Numbered from the stretch's first letter, positions 37,173-47,619 are shown. The stretch: 64,000 nt of DNA from Janibacter terrae NBRC 107853 (GCF_001591405.1 NZ_BCUV01000003.1:248001-312000); one strand, 5' to 3'. The notes: generated from the sequence alone by a model not told the origin. Numbers and translations are program-made.

Positions 37173-40142
37173 GTGACGCCACCACGCCGCGCGGTCCCGG
37201 GGCTCGCCCGACGGGGCTTCAACGACACGGCGCGCGCGGAGACGCTGCTGTCCGACCCGGCGCTCGAGCCGCTCGTCGCCGCCCGGGAGCCGCTGCTCGC
37301 CGCCCTCGGTCGCGCCGCCGACCCCGACGCGGCCCTGCTCGGTCTCGTCCGGCTCCTCGAGGCAGCAGGTCCCGAGACCGACGCCCTGGCCGCCGCCCTT
37401 CGCTCCGACGAGGCCGCCCGGCTCCGCGTCATCGGCGCCCTCGGGATCTCGAGCGCGCTCGTCGACCACCTCGTGGCCCACCCCGAGCAGTGGCGCGACG
37501 CCGTCGAGGCGCACGAGATGACCCCCGAGGAGCGGACCGACGCGCTGCTCGGCGAGATCGCCGCGCACGGGGACCTCGAACCCCAGGACGCCCTGCGCGT
37601 CGGCTACCGGAGGCAGCTGCTCGGCATCGCGGCCTGCGACGTGACCTCGGAGGACCCCCTGGCCCACCTGCCGACGGTCGCCGCTGCCCTGGCCGACCTC
37701 GCCGGGGCGGCGCTCGAGGGTGCGGTGCGGATCGCGATCGACGAGCTCGGGGAGGCCGGCCAGACCTGCCGCTTCGCCGTCATCGGCATGGGCAAGGCCG
37801 GGGGACGGGAGCTCAACTACATCTCCGACGTCGACGTCATCTTCGTCGCCGAGCCCGTCGAGGGCGCCGACGAGGCCGCCGCCCTCGAGGTGGCGACCAA
37901 GATCGCGACGCGCACGATGCACGCCTGCGCCGACGCCACCGCGCACGGCAGCCTGTGGCCGGTCGACGCGGCCCTGCGGCCCGAGGGGAAGCAGGGCCCG
38001 CTCGTGCGCACCGTCGCCAGCCACCGCACGTACTACGAGCGCTGGGCCAAGACCTGGGAGTTCCAGGCCCTGCTCAAGGCGCGCCACCTCGCGGGCGACG
38101 CCGGCCTCGGTGCCGAGTACCTCGACGCCGTGCGGCCGCTCGTCTGGGAGGCCGCCTCCCGGGAGGACTTCGTCGACGACGTCCAGGCCATGCGCCGCCG
38201 CGTCGAGGAGCACATCCCCGCCGCCGAGGCCGCGCGCCAGCTCAAGCTCGGTCCCGGGGGGCTGCGCGACGTCGAGTTCTCCGTGCAGCTGCTCCAGCTC
38301 GTCCACGGACGCACCGACGAGACGCTGCACTCGGGCACGACCCTCGACGCGCTCGCGGCGCTGTCCACCGGCGGCTACATCGGTCGCCGCGACGCGCAGG
38401 TCCTCGGCGAGGCCTACCGGGTGCTGCGCACCCTGGAGCACCGGATCCAGCTGCACCGGCTGCGCCGCACGCACCTCATGCCCACGTCCGAGCAGGACCT
38501 GCGGCGCCTGGGCCGCGCCATGCGCCTCTTCGACCAGCCGGACAAGCAGGTCGTCGCCCTGCGCACCGAGCGTTCCCGGGAGGTGCGCCGGCTCCACCAG
38601 CAGCTCTTCTACCGGCCGCTGCTGTCCGCCGTCGCGCGGCTCAGCCCCGACGAGGCCCGTCTCACGCCCGACGCGGCCCGCACGCGGCTCGGCGCCCTCG
38701 GCTACCGCGACCCCGCCGGCGCGCTGCGCCACCTCGAGGTGCTCACCGACGGGGTCAACCGCACGGCCGCGATCCAGCGCCAGCTCCTGCCCGTGATGCT
38801 CGAGTGGTTCGCGGAGATGGCCGACCCGGACGCCGGCCTCCTCGCCTTCCGCAAGGTGAGCGAGGCGCTCGGCTCCACGCACTGGTACCTCCGGCTGCTG
38901 CGGGACGAAGGGGAGGCCGCCCAGGTCCTCGCCCACACCCTCGGGGCCAGCCGGTTCGCTGGCGACCTGCTGCTGGCGAGCCCCGAGGCCGTCCAGATGC
39001 TCGGCGACGGGGACGGGCTGCGCCCCCGCGGCAGGGACGAGATCCTGCGCCGCATGCGGGCGGCGGCCGGCCGCCGCGACGACGCCGACGCGGCGGTCTC
39101 TGCGATCCGTGCCATCCGCCGCGCCGAGATCTTCCGCGTCGCCGTCGCGGACCTGCAGGACACGGTGAGCCTGGAGCAGGTCGGGCAGGCCCTCACCGAC
39201 CTCAGCGAGGCGACGATCGAGGCATCCCTCGAGGTCGTCGTCCGCTCCGTCGAGGCCGACCTGGGCCGGCCGCTGGGCACGGACCTGCTCATCATCGGGA
39301 TGGGGCGCCTCGGGGGCAGGGAGATCGGCTACTCCTCGGACGCCGACGTGCTCTACGTGCACGACCCGCACGACGGGGTCGCCGACCAGGACGCCCAGGA
39401 GGCCGCGCTCGCGGTCGTGGGGGAGATGCGTCGGCTGCTCGGGGCGCAGGGCTCCGACCCGCCGCTCGGCCTCGACGCGGACCTGCGCCCCGAGGGCAAG
39501 AGCGGGCCGATGGTGCGCACCCTGGCGTCGTACGCGACCTACTACGCGCGGTGGTCCCAGACCTGGGAGGCGCAGGCGCTCCTGCGGGCCCGACCGGTCG
39601 CCGGGGACCCGGGGCTGGGGGAGCGGTTCATCGCCCTCATCGACCCGCTGCGCTGGTCCGACGACGGGCTCGACGCCACGCAGATCCGCGAGGTCCGCCG
39701 GCTCAAGGCCCGGATGGAGGCCGAGCGGCTGCCCCGCGGCGCCGACCGCAAGGCGCACTTCAAGCTCGGGATGGGCGGTCTCTCCGACGTCGAGTGGACC
39801 GTGCAGCTGCTGCAGATGGAGCACGCCCACGAGCACGAGGGCCTGCGCACGACCCGGACCCTGCCCGCACTCACGGCGGCGGTCGAGGCGGGGCTGGTCA
39901 CCGCCGAGGACGCCGAGGTGCTGCGCCAGGCGTGGTGCATGGCCTCCCTGCTGCGCAACGCCGGCATGCTCTTCCGCGGTCGCGCGGTCGACTCCGTCCC
40001 GTCCAACCTGCGCGAGGCGGACGGCGTGGGGCGCATCGTCGGGATGGAGCCGCAGTCGGGGCTGGCGCTCGCCGAGTCCTACCGCCGCACCGCCCGCCAC
40101 GCGCGCCAGGTCGTCGACCGGATCTTCTACGGCGAGGAGTGA
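37173..40142 (+). CDS. glnE: Bifunctional glutamine synthetase adenylyltransferase/deadenylylase
   Basis: Attaches and removes AMP on glutamine synthetase in response to nitrogen status. 989 aa with two nucleotidyltransferase halves: GMGKAGGRELNYISDVDVIF near residue 206 and GMGRLGGREIGYSSDADVLY near 708, each with its catalytic Asp pair, and helical bundles between them. GTG 37173, 4 bp behind glnA. The last residues end at YGEE, and no obvious terminator follows except the palindrome near 40208. Confidence 0.96.
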   Translation: MTPPRRAVPGLARRGFNDTARAETLLSDPALEPLVAAREPLLAALGRAADPDAALLGLVRLLEAAGPETDALAAALRSDEAARLRVIGALGISSALVDHLVAHPEQWRDAVEAHEMTPEERTDALLGEIAAHGDLEPQDALRVGYRRQLLGIAACDVTSEDPLAHLPTVAAALADLAGAALEGAVRIAIDELGEAGQTCRFAVIGMGKAGGRELNYISDVDVIFVAEPVEGADEAAALEVATKIATRTMHACADATAHGSLWPVDAALRPEGKQGPLVRTVASHRTYYERWAKTWEFQALLKARHLAGDAGLGAEYLDAVRPLVWEAASREDFVDDVQAMRRRVEEHIPAAEAARQLKLGPGGLRDVEFSVQLLQLVHGRTDETLHSGTTLDALAALSTGGYIGRRDAQVLGEAYRVLRTLEHRIQLHRLRRTHLMPTSEQDLRRLGRAMRLFDQPDKQVVALRTERSREVRRLHQQLFYRPLLSAVARLSPDEARLTPDAARTRLGALGYRDPAGALRHLEVLTDGVNRTAAIQRQLLPVMLEWFAEMADPDAGLLAFRKVSEALGSTHWYLRLLRDEGEAAQVLAHTLGASRFAGDLLLASPEAVQMLGDGDGLRPRGRDEILRRMRAAAGRRDDADAAVSAIRAIRRAEIFRVAVADLQDTVSLEQVGQALTDLSEATIEASLEVVVRSVEADLGRPLGTDLLIIGMGRLGGREIGYSSDADVLYVHDPHDGVADQDAQEAALAVVGEMRRLLGAQGSDPPLGLDADLRPEGKSGPMVRTLASYATYYARWSQTWEAQALLRARPVAGDPGLGERFIALIDPLRWSDDGLDATQIREVRRLKARMEAERLPRGADRKAHFKLGMGGLSDVEWTVQLLQMEHAHEHEGLRTTRTLPALTAAVEAGLVTAEDAEVLRQAWCMASLLRNAGMLFRGRAVDSVPSNLREADGVGRIVGMEPQSGLALAESYRRTARHARQVVDRIFYGEE

Positions 40143-40197
40143 GCGCCTGCTGCTCTCGGGGTGGTGCGGCGGGCGTCGGGTGACCCCGAGCGGTGGA

Positions 40198-40232
40198 CAC
40201 CGGACGGGCCGTCCGGTGGACGAACCTAGACT
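40198..40232 (+). promoter_or_regulatory. hisD leaderless promoter with a 21-bp perfect palindrome
   Basis: CACCGGACGG-G-CCGTCCGGTG (40198-40218) is a perfect 10-bp inverted repeat with a single central base. It ends 8 bp before the -10 box TAGACT (40227-40232), which lies 6 nt before the hisD ATG. The palindrome therefore covers the -35 region and is a candidate operator of the histidine operon; a glnE terminator is the alternative, but no T-tract follows. Confidence 0.6.
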
Positions 40233-40238
40233 TGTCCC

Positions 40239-41573
40239 ATGCTCGCCACGATCGACCTGCGTTCCCAGCCCCTCGGGGCCCGGCAGCTGCGGGCAGCCCT
40301 GCCGCGCGCCGAGTACGACGTCGAGGCCGCGCTCGACGCGGTGCGACCGATCTGCGACGACGTCCATGACCGGGGCGCCGAGGCGCTCTACGACCTCGCC
40401 GAGCGCTTCGACGGGGTGCGGCCGACCGCCCTCCGCGTGCCGGCGCAGGTCCTCGAGGCCGCCGTGGAGGTCCTCGACGCCGACGTGCGGGCCGCCCTGG
40501 AGCTGGCCATCGAGCGCGCCCGTGCGGTCCACGCCGACCAGCGTCGCACCGACACCACGACCACGCTCGCGCCCGGGGGGACCGTCACCGAGCGCTGGGT
40601 CCCGGTCGAGCGGGTCGGCCTGTACGTGCCCGGTGGCCGGGCGGTCTACCCCTCGTCCGTCGTCATGAACGTCGTGCCCGCCCAGATCGCCGGAGTCGGG
40701 TCGCTCGCCGTCGCCAGCCCGCCCCAGCGCGAGAACACCGGCGTCTTCGCCGGCTACCCGCACCCGACGATCCTCGCGGCGTGCGCGCTGCTCGGCGTCG
40801 ACGAGGTGTGGGCGATGGGTGGGGCCCAGGCGGTCGCCGGCTTCGCCCACGGGTTCACCGACGGTGCCGACGAGTGCGCCCCCGTCAGCCTCGTCACCGG
40901 CCCGGGCAACATCTACGTCGCCGCGGCCAAGCGGCTGCTCAAGGGCCTCATCGGCATCGACGCCGAGGCCGGGCCGACCGAGATCGCCGTGCTCGCCGAC
41001 GCGAGCGCCGACCCCGAGCACGTCGCGGCCGACCTCATCAGCCAGGCCGAGCACGACCCGCTCGCCGGTTCCGTCCTGGTCACCGACTCCACCGAGCTCG
41101 CCGACGCCGTCACCGCTGCCGTCGAGCGGCGCGCGGCCGCGACCAAGCACAGCGAGCGCGTCGGCGAGGCCCTCACCGGGCGCCAGTCCGCGATCGTCCT
41201 CGTCGACGACGTCGATGCCGGCCTGCGGGTCGTCGACGCCTACGCCGCCGAGCACCTCGAGGTCATCACGGCGGACGCGCCGCAGGTCGCGGCGCGCGTG
41301 CGCAACGCAGGGGCGATCTTCGTCGGTACGCACTCGCCGGTGAGCCTCGGGGACTACGTCGCCGGGTCCAACCACGTCCTGCCCACCGGCGGCAGCGCCG
41401 CCCACAGCAGCGGCCTGTCCGTGCAGTCCTTCCTCCGGGGCATCCACGTCGTCGAGTACTCGGCGCAGGCCCTCGCCGAGGTCGCCCCGCACGTCGTGGC
41501 CCTGGCCGAGGCCGAGGACCTGCCCGCCCACGGCGAGGCCGTCACCGCGCGCACGGGCGAGGTCCGGCGATGA
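40239..41573 (+). CDS. hisD: Histidinol dehydrogenase
   Basis: Catalyses the last two steps of histidine synthesis, NAD-dependent oxidation of histidinol. 444 aa with the zinc/substrate motifs [23 protein letters not shown] and [11 protein letters not shown]. It has a leaderless ATG start. First gene of hisD-hisC-hisB-unknown-hisH-priA-sseB, and coupled to hisC by ATGA. Confidence 0.97.
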   Translation: MLATIDLRSQPLGARQLRAALPRAEYDVEAALDAVRPICDDVHDRGAEALYDLAERFDGVRPTALRVPAQVLEAAVEVLDADVRAALELAIERARAVHADQRRTDTTTTLAPGGTVTERWVPVERVGLYVPGGRAVYPSSVVMNVVPAQIAGVGSLAVASPPQRENTGVFAGYPHPTILAACALLGVDEVWAMGGAQAVAGFAHGFTDGADECAPVSLVTGPGNIYVAAAKRLLKGLIGIDAEAGPTEIAVLADASADPEHVAADLISQAEHDPLAGSVLVTDSTELADAVTAAVERRAAATKHSERVGEALTGRQSAIVLVDDVDAGLRVVDAYAAEHLEVITADAPQVAARVRNAGAIFVGTHSPVSLGDYVAGSNHVLPTGGSAAHSSGLSVQSFLRGIHVVEYSAQALAEVAPHVVALAEAEDLPAHGEAVTARTGEVRR

Positions 41574-42688
41574 GCGAGATCAGCGAGCTGCTGCGCCCCG
41601 GGCTGCGCGGCCGCACCCCCTACGGTGCGCCGCAGCTGGACGTCGACGTGCAGCTCAACACCAACGAGTCCTCCTACCCGGTGCCCCCCGAGGTCGTCGA
41701 GGCCATCCTCGCGGAGCTCGCGGACGAGCTCGGGACGCTCAACCGGTACCCGGACCGCGAGTTCACCGCGCTGCGCAAGGCGCTCGGTGACTACCTGCAC
41801 GACCGCAGCGGGGTCTCCATCCGCCCCGAGCAGCTGTGGGCCGGCAACGGGTCCAACGAGGTCCTCTCGCACCTCGTCCAGGCCTTCGGCGGGCCGGAGC
41901 GGACCGCGCTCGGCTTCACCCCCGCGTACTCGATGCACCCGATCATCGCCGAGACGCTCGGCACGACGTGGGTCGACGGGCAGCGTGACCGGGCCAGCTT
42001 CGACCTCACCGTCGAGTCCGCGATCGAGCAGGCGAAGGGGGTCGACCCGCACCTCGTCTTCCTCTGCTCGCCCAACAACCCGACCGGCACCGCCCTGCCC
42101 TTCGACGTGGTCCAGGCGATGCTCGAGGCCGCGCCGCGGGCGATCGTCGTCGTCGACGAGGCGTACGCGGAGTTCGCCCGTCCCGGGACGCCCACCGCGC
42201 TCTCGCTCCTCGAGCGGCACCCGCGCCTCGTCGTGACGCGCACGATGAGCAAGGCCTTCGCCCTCGCAGGTGGACGGCTGGGCTACCTCGCCGCCGACCC
42301 CGAGGTCATCGACGCCCTGCGCCTCGTGCGACTGCCGTACCACCTCTCGGCGCCGACGCAGACGATCGCCCGCGTCGCGCTCGAGCACGCGGACCGGCTC
42401 CTGGAGACGGTCGAGGCCATCAAGGACCAGCGTGACCGGCTCGTCACCGAGCTCACGGCCCTCGGCCTGCGGCCCGTGCCGAGCGATGCCAACTTCGTCC
42501 TCTTCGGCGGCCTCGCCGACGCCGCGGCGACGTGGCAGGCTCTGCTGGACCGGGGCGTGCTCGTCCGGGACGTCGGGATCCCGCACCACCTGCGCGTCAC
42601 CGCCGGCACGCCGGAGGAGACGACCCGGTTCCTGACCGCGCTCGCCGAGCTCGTCCCCACGCACGCCACCACCAAGGAGACCCCGTGA
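41570..42688 (+). CDS. hisC: Histidinol-phosphate aminotransferase
   Basis: PLP aminotransferase converting imidazole acetol-phosphate to histidinol-phosphate. 372 aa; PLP lysine Lys228 in [28 protein letters not shown] near the N-terminus and CSPNNPTGT. It overlaps hisD (ATGA) and hisB (GTGA). Confidence 0.96.
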   Translation: MSEISELLRPGLRGRTPYGAPQLDVDVQLNTNESSYPVPPEVVEAILAELADELGTLNRYPDREFTALRKALGDYLHDRSGVSIRPEQLWAGNGSNEVLSHLVQAFGGPERTALGFTPAYSMHPIIAETLGTTWVDGQRDRASFDLTVESAIEQAKGVDPHLVFLCSPNNPTGTALPFDVVQAMLEAAPRAIVVVDEAYAEFARPGTPTALSLLERHPRLVVTRTMSKAFALAGGRLGYLAADPEVIDALRLVRLPYHLSAPTQTIARVALEHADRLLETVEAIKDQRDRLVTELTALGLRPVPSDANFVLFGGLADAAATWQALLDRGVLVRDVGIPHHLRVTAGTPEETTRFLTALAELVPTHATTKETP

Positions 42689-43296
42689 GCAGCACCGCTC
42701 CCCGTACCGCGACGGTGACCCGCGGCACCTCGGAGAGCCGGGTCGAGGTGAGCGTCGACCTCGACGGCACCGGCGCGGGCCAGGTGTCGACGGGTGTGCG
42801 CTTCTACGACCACATGCTCCTGTCGCTGGCCAAGCACAGCCTCATCGACCTGACGATCGCCGCCGAGGGCGATGTCGACGTCGACGCCCACCACACCGTC
42901 GAGGACGTCGCGATCGTCCTCGGCCAGGCGGTCCGCCAGGCGCTCGGCGACAAGAGCGGCATCAGCCGCTTCGGCGACGCGACCGTCCCGCTCGACGAGG
43001 CGCTCGTCCACGCGGTCGTCGACGTGGCCGGGCGGCCGTACGTCGTCCACACCGGTGAGCCCGCCGGCCAGGAGCACGTCGTCATCGGCGGCAACTTCGT
43101 CGGCTCGCTCACCCGCCACGTGCTGGAGTCCTTCGCCTACAACGCCGGCATCGCCCTGCACGTGCGGGTGCTCGCCGGGCGCGACCCGCACCACATCGTC
43201 GAGGCGCAGTTCAAGGCGCTCGCCCGCGCACTGCGCGCGGCGGTTGCCCCCGACCCCCGGGTGAGCGGCATCCCGAGCGCCAAGGGCGCGCTGTAG
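42685..43296 (+). CDS. hisB: Imidazoleglycerol-phosphate dehydratase
   Basis: Mn-dependent dehydratase of histidine synthesis. 203 aa, without the phosphatase domain found in E. coli HisB. Metal motifs [23 protein letters not shown] and [17 protein letters not shown] are intact. GTG start overlapping the hisC stop. Confidence 0.97.
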   Translation: MSSTAPRTATVTRGTSESRVEVSVDLDGTGAGQVSTGVRFYDHMLLSLAKHSLIDLTIAAEGDVDVDAHHTVEDVAIVLGQAVRQALGDKSGISRFGDATVPLDEALVHAVVDVAGRPYVVHTGEPAGQEHVVIGGNFVGSLTRHVLESFAYNAGIALHVRVLAGRDPHHIVEAQFKALARALRAAVAPDPRVSGIPSAKGAL

Positions 43297-43303
43297 GGAT
43301 GAG

Positions 43304-43897
43304 ATGACCGAGCCCGACAGGGGAGTGGTCCTCCTCTCCGCGTCGTCCGCGGCCGCCGTGGACTGGGTGCGGGGCGGCGTCGTGCCCTGCCACGTCGTCG
43401 AGCACCCCACGTGGTCGATCGTCGTGCCCGCGACCTCGGCGACGGTGACCGCCGCTCCCTACGACGACGCACTCACCGTGCTCGCCGCCCGGCACACCGG
43501 CGCCCGGCTCGCACCGGCCATCGGCTTCTTCAGGATCGGTGACACGGCCGTCGTCACGGCCCGTGCCCCCGGCCGCTCGCCGATCCGGTGGGCGCTGCGG
43601 GCCCCGGACCGCGAGATCGTCCGCGGACCGCAGCTGCCGCCGCTCGCCCCCGAGGACCTGCACCGCGCGCTCTCGGCCGGCTCCGGCGCACGCCTGGTGC
43701 CGATCCGCGAGATCCGCGCCCTCTGGCGGCGTACCGACCTCACCCACCTGGAGTGGCTCGACGAGGCGATGACCGTCCTCGGTCTGCCGGGGGCCCGTCT
43801 CCTCGACGGCTCCGACACGGCGCTCGGTCCCGTCATCGCGCCCGACGAGCGCGCCGTGTCCACCTTCGAGTCCGTCGTCAAGGACGTGCACCAATGA
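43304..43897 (+). CDS. Unknown protein encoded inside the histidine operon
   Basis: 197 aa, not recognised. No signal peptide, membrane helix or metal motif. The first 100 residues look alpha/beta ([15 protein letters not shown], then [15 protein letters not shown]); the C-terminus (about 130-197) is more helical and ends [12 protein letters not shown]. It begins 7 bp after hisB and overlaps hisH as ATGA, so it is tightly coupled to histidine genes. Possible operon-specific regulator or accessory protein, but nothing in the sequence shows it. Confidence 0.75.
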   Translation: MTEPDRGVVLLSASSAAAVDWVRGGVVPCHVVEHPTWSIVVPATSATVTAAPYDDALTVLAARHTGARLAPAIGFFRIGDTAVVTARAPGRSPIRWALRAPDREIVRGPQLPPLAPEDLHRALSAGSGARLVPIREIRALWRRTDLTHLEWLDEAMTVLGLPGARLLDGSDTALGPVIAPDERAVSTFESVVKDVHQ

Positions 43898-44547
43898 GCA
43901 GCCAACCCCGTGTCGTCGTTCTCGACTACGGCTCCGGCAACATCCACTCCGCCGTCCGGGCGCTCACCCACGTGGGCGCGGACGTCGAGCTGACCGCCGA
44001 CCGGTCCGCCGTGCTCGCCGCCGACGGGCTGCTCGTGCCGGGCGTCGGCAACTTCCACGCCTGCATGGCCGGGCTGCGGGCCGTCGACGGCCCCTCGCTC
44101 GTCGACACCCGTCTCGCCGGCGGCCGCCCCGTCCTCGGGGTCTGCGTCGGCATGCAGGTGATGTTCGAGGGGTCCGGCGAGCCGAGCGCGGCCCAGCCGG
44201 AGCAGGAGGGCCTGCACCAGTGGCCCGGCACCGTCTCCCGGCTGTCCGCCCCCGTCGTGCCCCACATGGGCTGGTCGACCGTCACCGCGCCCGAGGGCAC
44301 GCGCCTGCTCGCGGGCGTGGAGGACGAGCGCTTCTACTTCGTCCACTCCTACGGGGTGGCCACCTGGGACCTGCCGACCGCGCCGGGGGCGCTCGTCGCC
44401 GCCACGCCGCTCGTCACGTGGAGCGAGCACGGGTCCCCCTTCGTCGCGGCCGTCGAGAACGGTCCGTTGTCCGCCACGCAGTTCCACCCCGAGAAGTCCG
44501 GGGATGCGGGACTGCACCTCCTCAAGAACTGGGTGATGTCACTGTGA
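43894..44547 (+). CDS. hisH: Imidazole glycerol phosphate synthase, glutaminase subunit
   Basis: Class I glutamine amidotransferase supplying ammonia to HisF. 217 aa: catalytic Cys84 in [14 protein letters not shown] and the His-Glu pair in QFHPEKSG near 197-199, with YGSGNIHSA at the start. Coupled at both ends (ATGA, GTGA). Its partner hisF is not in the window. Confidence 0.96.
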   Translation: MSSQPRVVVLDYGSGNIHSAVRALTHVGADVELTADRSAVLAADGLLVPGVGNFHACMAGLRAVDGPSLVDTRLAGGRPVLGVCVGMQVMFEGSGEPSAAQPEQEGLHQWPGTVSRLSAPVVPHMGWSTVTAPEGTRLLAGVEDERFYFVHSYGVATWDLPTAPGALVAATPLVTWSEHGSPFVAAVENGPLSATQFHPEKSGDAGLHLLKNWVMSL

Positions 44548-45287
44548 CCACGACCGACCGGCCCCGGCTGGAGCTCCTTCCCGCCGTCGACGTACGGGGC
44601 GGCCGCGCCGTCCAGCTCCAGCAAGGCGTCGCCGGGTCGGGGTGGGACTTCGGTGACCCGCTCGAGGCCGCGCAGGCCTGGCAGGAGCAGGGCGCCGAGT
44701 GGATCCACCTGGTCGACCTCGACGCGGCCTTCGGCGAAGGGAGCAACCGTGAGCTCCTCGCCGACATCGTCGGACGCCTCGACCTCAAGGTCGAGCTGAG
44801 CGGAGGCATCCGCGACGAGGAGTCGCTGGCCGCCGCGCTCGCCTCGGGCTGCGCCCGGGTCAACGTCGGCACCGCCGCCCTGGAGAACCCCGAGTGGACC
44901 GCCCGGGCCATCGCCGAGCACGGCGAGCGCATCGCCGTCGGCCTCGACGTGCGGGGCGCGACGCTCGCCGCCCGCGGGTGGACCCAGGAGGGCGGCGACC
45001 TGTGGGAGACCCTCGCGCGCCTGGACGCCGAGGGCTGCGTCCGCTACGTCGTCACCGACGTCGCCAAGGACGGCATGCTCGCCGGTCCCAACGTGCAGCT
45101 GCTGCGCGAGGTCGCCGCCGCCACCGACGCCAAGGTCGTCGCGAGCGGCGGCGTCACGACCGTGGACGACGTCGTCGCCCTGCGCGACCTCGTCCCCGAG
45201 GGCGTCGAGGGCGCGATCATCGGCTCGGCTCTCTACAAGGGCAGCGTCACCCTGACTGAGGCCCTCGACGCGGCCGGGCGGCCGTGA
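44544..45287 (+). CDS. priA: Bifunctional HisA/TrpF isomerase (PriA)
   Basis: (Beta-alpha)8 barrel catalysing the ProFAR isomerase step of histidine synthesis and, in actinobacteria, often PRA isomerase of tryptophan synthesis. 247 aa; Asp16 ([10 protein letters not shown]) and Asp172 (VVTDVAKDG) are the acid-base pair. Arg144 and Trp146 in ARGWTQ match the PriA residues (Arg143, Trp145 in M. tuberculosis) that give dual specificity, so PriA is favoured over plain HisA. GTG start overlaps hisH. Confidence 0.94.
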   Translation: MTTTDRPRLELLPAVDVRGGRAVQLQQGVAGSGWDFGDPLEAAQAWQEQGAEWIHLVDLDAAFGEGSNRELLADIVGRLDLKVELSGGIRDEESLAAALASGCARVNVGTAALENPEWTARAIAEHGERIAVGLDVRGATLAARGWTQEGGDLWETLARLDAEGCVRYVVTDVAKDGMLAGPNVQLLREVAAATDAKVVASGGVTTVDDVVALRDLVPEGVEGAIIGSALYKGSVTLTEALDAAGRP

Positions 45288-46009
45288 GCGGGCCCACCGA
45301 CTCCGCCGGTGTGCCCTGGCAGGGGCGCGAGCTGCCCGCCGGCGGCTTCGCCGGTGACTCCGGCGAGGCCGACCCGGCGCTGCTGCGCGCCCTCACCACC
45401 GGCGCGGAGACCGACGTGCTCGAGCACCTCGCGCGCGCGCGGCTGCTCGTGCCGGTGGCTGCGGTCGCGGCGGAGACCACGCAGACCGAGGCCGGCCACA
45501 CCGCTGACAAGGAGGCCGACATGGCTGTCGTCCTCCTCGAGCACCCCGACGGACGCACCGCGCTGCCCGTCTTCTCCTCGATGGCCGCTCTCGCGGCCTT
45601 CGACGCGTCCGTGCGTCCCGTGCCGGTCAAGGCCGCTCGCGCCGCGCAGGCCGCGGTGAGCGAGCAGGCCGACCTCATCGTGCTCGACTGCGCGAGCGAG
45701 CACGCCTTCGAGGTCCGGGCGTCCATGGTCTGGGCGCTCGCCCAGCAGCGGCCGTGGCTGCCAGCGCACGAGGACCCCTTCGTCGCGCGGTCGGTGGAGC
45801 GGGTCTGCGCCGGGGTCGAGCAGGTCATCGGCCACACGCTCGCCGAGGGGGTGCCCGACGGGCAGGGGATCCTGCAGATCGGTCTCACGCTCGTCCCCGG
45901 CCTCGACGCGGCCGCGGTCGAGGAGCTCGTGACGGCGATCGCCGAGGAGCTGGCCACCGACGGTGAGCTCCGGGCGCGCGTCGACGGGCTCTCCTTCACC
46001 GTCTCCTGA
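45284..46009 (+). CDS. SseB-family protein downstream of priA
   Basis: 241 aa. N-terminal half (ADPALLRAL..., [30 protein letters not shown]) matches SseB, a family of unsettled function; the C-terminal half (about 150-241) is alpha/beta. GTG start overlaps priA. This position after hisA is conserved in many actinobacteria. No catalytic residue is recognised. Confidence 0.82.
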   Translation: MSGPTDSAGVPWQGRELPAGGFAGDSGEADPALLRALTTGAETDVLEHLARARLLVPVAAVAAETTQTEAGHTADKEADMAVVLLEHPDGRTALPVFSSMAALAAFDASVRPVPVKAARAAQAAVSEQADLIVLDCASEHAFEVRASMVWALAQQRPWLPAHEDPFVARSVERVCAGVEQVIGHTLAEGVPDGQGILQIGLTLVPGLDAAAVEELVTAIAEELATDGELRARVDGLSFTVS

Positions 46010-46061
46010 GTCGACGGGCGGCGATTTCGGCTCGCGCGGGGGTCGCTGCTACTGTTGTCTC

Positions 46062-46281
46062 CGACCGGTCACCATCTTCGTGGTGGTGACGCAAGAGGAG
46101 CCTCGCTTCCACCCGCGACAACCAGCTGGTTGCCGGGTCTCAGGTCTCGACGCGGTCCGGATCCGCCGGGTGCCCAGGCACCCTCCGTCCGGCATCGTCG
46201 TCGTGCTCTGGTGAGGCTCCTCGCGATCGGCGAGGAGCCTTTCTTCGTCGGTACGCAGGACACCGAGCTAAGGAGCAGCAC
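46062..46281 (+). promoter_or_regulatory. Structured 5' leader of infC-rpmI-rplT
   Basis: A TACTGT -10 box at 46050-46055 fits a start near 46062. A UUCG-capped hairpin spans about 46068-46090 (gtcacc/ggtgac). The run gaggagcc at 46095-46102 is complementary to ggctcctc in the terminator's 5' arm (46215-46222), forming a candidate antiterminator. This is the layout expected for autoregulation by L20 or IF3. Signals are read from base pairing only. Confidence 0.65.
46214..46245 (+). terminator. Attenuator hairpin before infC
   Basis: 11-bp perfect stem: aggctcctcgc (46214-46224) with gcgaggagcct (46230-46240), loop gatcg, then ttctt. A rho-independent terminator upstream of infC, competing with the gaggagcc segment at 46095-46102. 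Confidence 0.8.
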
Positions 46282-46956
46282 ATCAGCGAACCTCGCATCA
46301 ATGACCGTATCCGCGTCCCGGAGGTGCGGTTGGTCGGCCCCAACGGGGAGCAGGTCGGCATCGTCCGCGTGGAGGACGCCCTGCGTCTCGCTGCCGAGGC
46401 AGACCTCGACCTCGTCGAGGTCGCTCCGATGGCCAAGCCCCCGGTCGCCAAGCTCATGGACTTCGGCAAGTACAAGTACGAAGCCGCGATGAAGGCGCGC
46501 GACGCGCGCAAGAACCAGGTCAACACGGTCATCAAGGAGATCAAGCTCCGACCGAAGATCGACAGCCACGACTACGGCACCAAGAAGGGCCACGTCGAGC
46601 GCTTCCTGGGCGCCGGCGACAAGGTCAAGGTGACGATCATGTTCCGCGGGCGTGAGCAGTCGCGTCCCGAGCTGGGCTTCCGGCTCCTGCAGCGCCTGGC
46701 CGAGGACGTCATCGAGCTCGGCACCGTCGAGTCGGCGCCCAAGCAGGACGGGCGCAACATGATCATGGTGCTTGCCCCGACGCGCAAGAAGTCCGAGGCC
46801 CGCGCCGAGGCGCGGCGCAAGAAGGACGAGGAGAAGGTGGCCGCCGAGGCCAACGCCCCGGAGCAGCGGACCTCCGAGTCCCCGGCACCGGCGGAGGAGC
46901 CCACCGCGGCCCCGGCCGCGGTCGAGGGCAGCACCGAGGCCCCGGCCGAGTCCTGA
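46282..46956 (+). CDS. infC: Translation initiation factor IF-3 (ATC start)
   Basis: Selects start codons on the 30S subunit. 224 aa. N-domain: [18 protein letters not shown]-domain: [17 protein letters not shown] and VTIMFRGRE; then a Glu/Ala/Pro-rich tail (about 165-224) typical of actinobacteria. The start is ATC at 46282, with AAGGAG 7 nt upstream; the family N-terminus begins right there, and the first canonical in-frame start (GTG 46324) would remove conserved residues. A rare start codon is the known device for IF3 self-regulation. Confidence 0.95.
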   Translation: MSEPRINDRIRVPEVRLVGPNGEQVGIVRVEDALRLAAEADLDLVEVAPMAKPPVAKLMDFGKYKYEAAMKARDARKNQVNTVIKEIKLRPKIDSHDYGTKKGHVERFLGAGDKVKVTIMFRGREQSRPELGFRLLQRLAEDVIELGTVESAPKQDGRNMIMVLAPTRKKSEARAEARRKKDEEKVAAEANAPEQRTSESPAPAEEPTAAPAAVEGSTEAPAES

Positions 46957-46999
46957 TCCGGCACCAGACCAGCACAGCAACGACAAGGAGATCGGCGCC

Positions 47000-47194
47000 A
47001 TGCCGAAGAACAAGACGCACTCCGGTGCCAAGAAGCGCTTCCGGGTCACCGGCTCGGGCAAGATCATGCGTGAGCGCGCCAACCACGTCCACAAGTTCCA
47101 CGAGAAGAGCCCGCAGCACGCGCGTCGTCTCGCGAGCGACGTCGAGGTCTCCAAGGCCGACGTGAAGAAGATCAAGAAGCTGCTCGGTCGCTGA
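47000..47194 (+). CDS. rpmI: 50S ribosomal protein L35
   Basis: 64-aa, very basic ribosomal protein: MPKNKTHSGAKKRFRVTGSGK at the start, RLASDVEVSKAD at the end. AAGGAG lies 10 nt before ATG 47000. Between infC and rplT, the universal order. Confidence 0.97.
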   Translation: MPKNKTHSGAKKRFRVTGSGKIMRERANHVHKFHEKSPQHARRLASDVEVSKADVKKIKKLLGR

Positions 47195-47235
47195 CCTGAG
47201 CACCTTGCACACACACTGACTGAAGGAGTACTCAC

Positions 47236-47619
47236 GTGGCACGCGTGAAGCGGGCGGTCAACGCCCACAAGAAGCGTCGGGTCGTCCTCGAGCGCGCCAG
47301 CGGTTACCGGGGCCAGCGGTCCCGCCTCTACCGCAAGGCGAAGGAGCAGGTCACCCACAGTCTCGGTTACAGCTACCGGGACCGCCGGGCCAAGAAGGGT
47401 GACTTCCGTCGCCTGTGGATCCAGCGCATCAACGCCGGCGCCCGCGCCAACGGCATGACCTACAACCGGTTCATCCAGGGTCTGCGCGCCGCGGAGGTCG
47501 AGGTCGACCGCCGCATGCTCGCCGAGCTCGCCGTCAACGACGAGGCCGCGTTCGCCGCGCTCGTCGAGGTCGCCAAGGCGAACGTGCCGGCGACGAGCGA
47601 CGCCAAGGCCTCGGCCTGA
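47236..47619 (+). CDS. rplT: 50S ribosomal protein L20
   Basis: 127-aa ribosomal assembly protein, also a likely regulator of this operon. Conserved [19 protein letters not shown] start and [12 protein letters not shown] near residue 60. GTG 47236 with GAAGGAG upstream. Its stop overlaps the next CTG start. Confidence 0.98.
   Translation: MARVKRAVNAHKKRRVVLERASGYRGQRSRLYRKAKEQVTHSLGYSYRDRRAKKGDFRRLWIQRINAGARANGMTYNRFIQGLRAAEVEVDRRMLAELAVNDEAAFAALVEVAKANVPATSDAKASA

Noticed and set aside
40143-40238. T-box or leader peptide controlling the histidine operon
   Set aside because: No run of His codons, no T-box signature and no room, since the promoter is leaderless.
37128-41531. 1467-codon open frame opposite glnA, glnE and hisD
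   Set aside because: Sense-strand genes have complete family motifs; the antisense translation is low-complexity Gly/Val/Arg/Asp-rich with no domain pattern.
45963-46214. Small coding gene in the infC leader
   Set aside because: The frame starts inside sseB, matches no family and crosses the terminator stem; the stretch is better explained as structured leader RNA.
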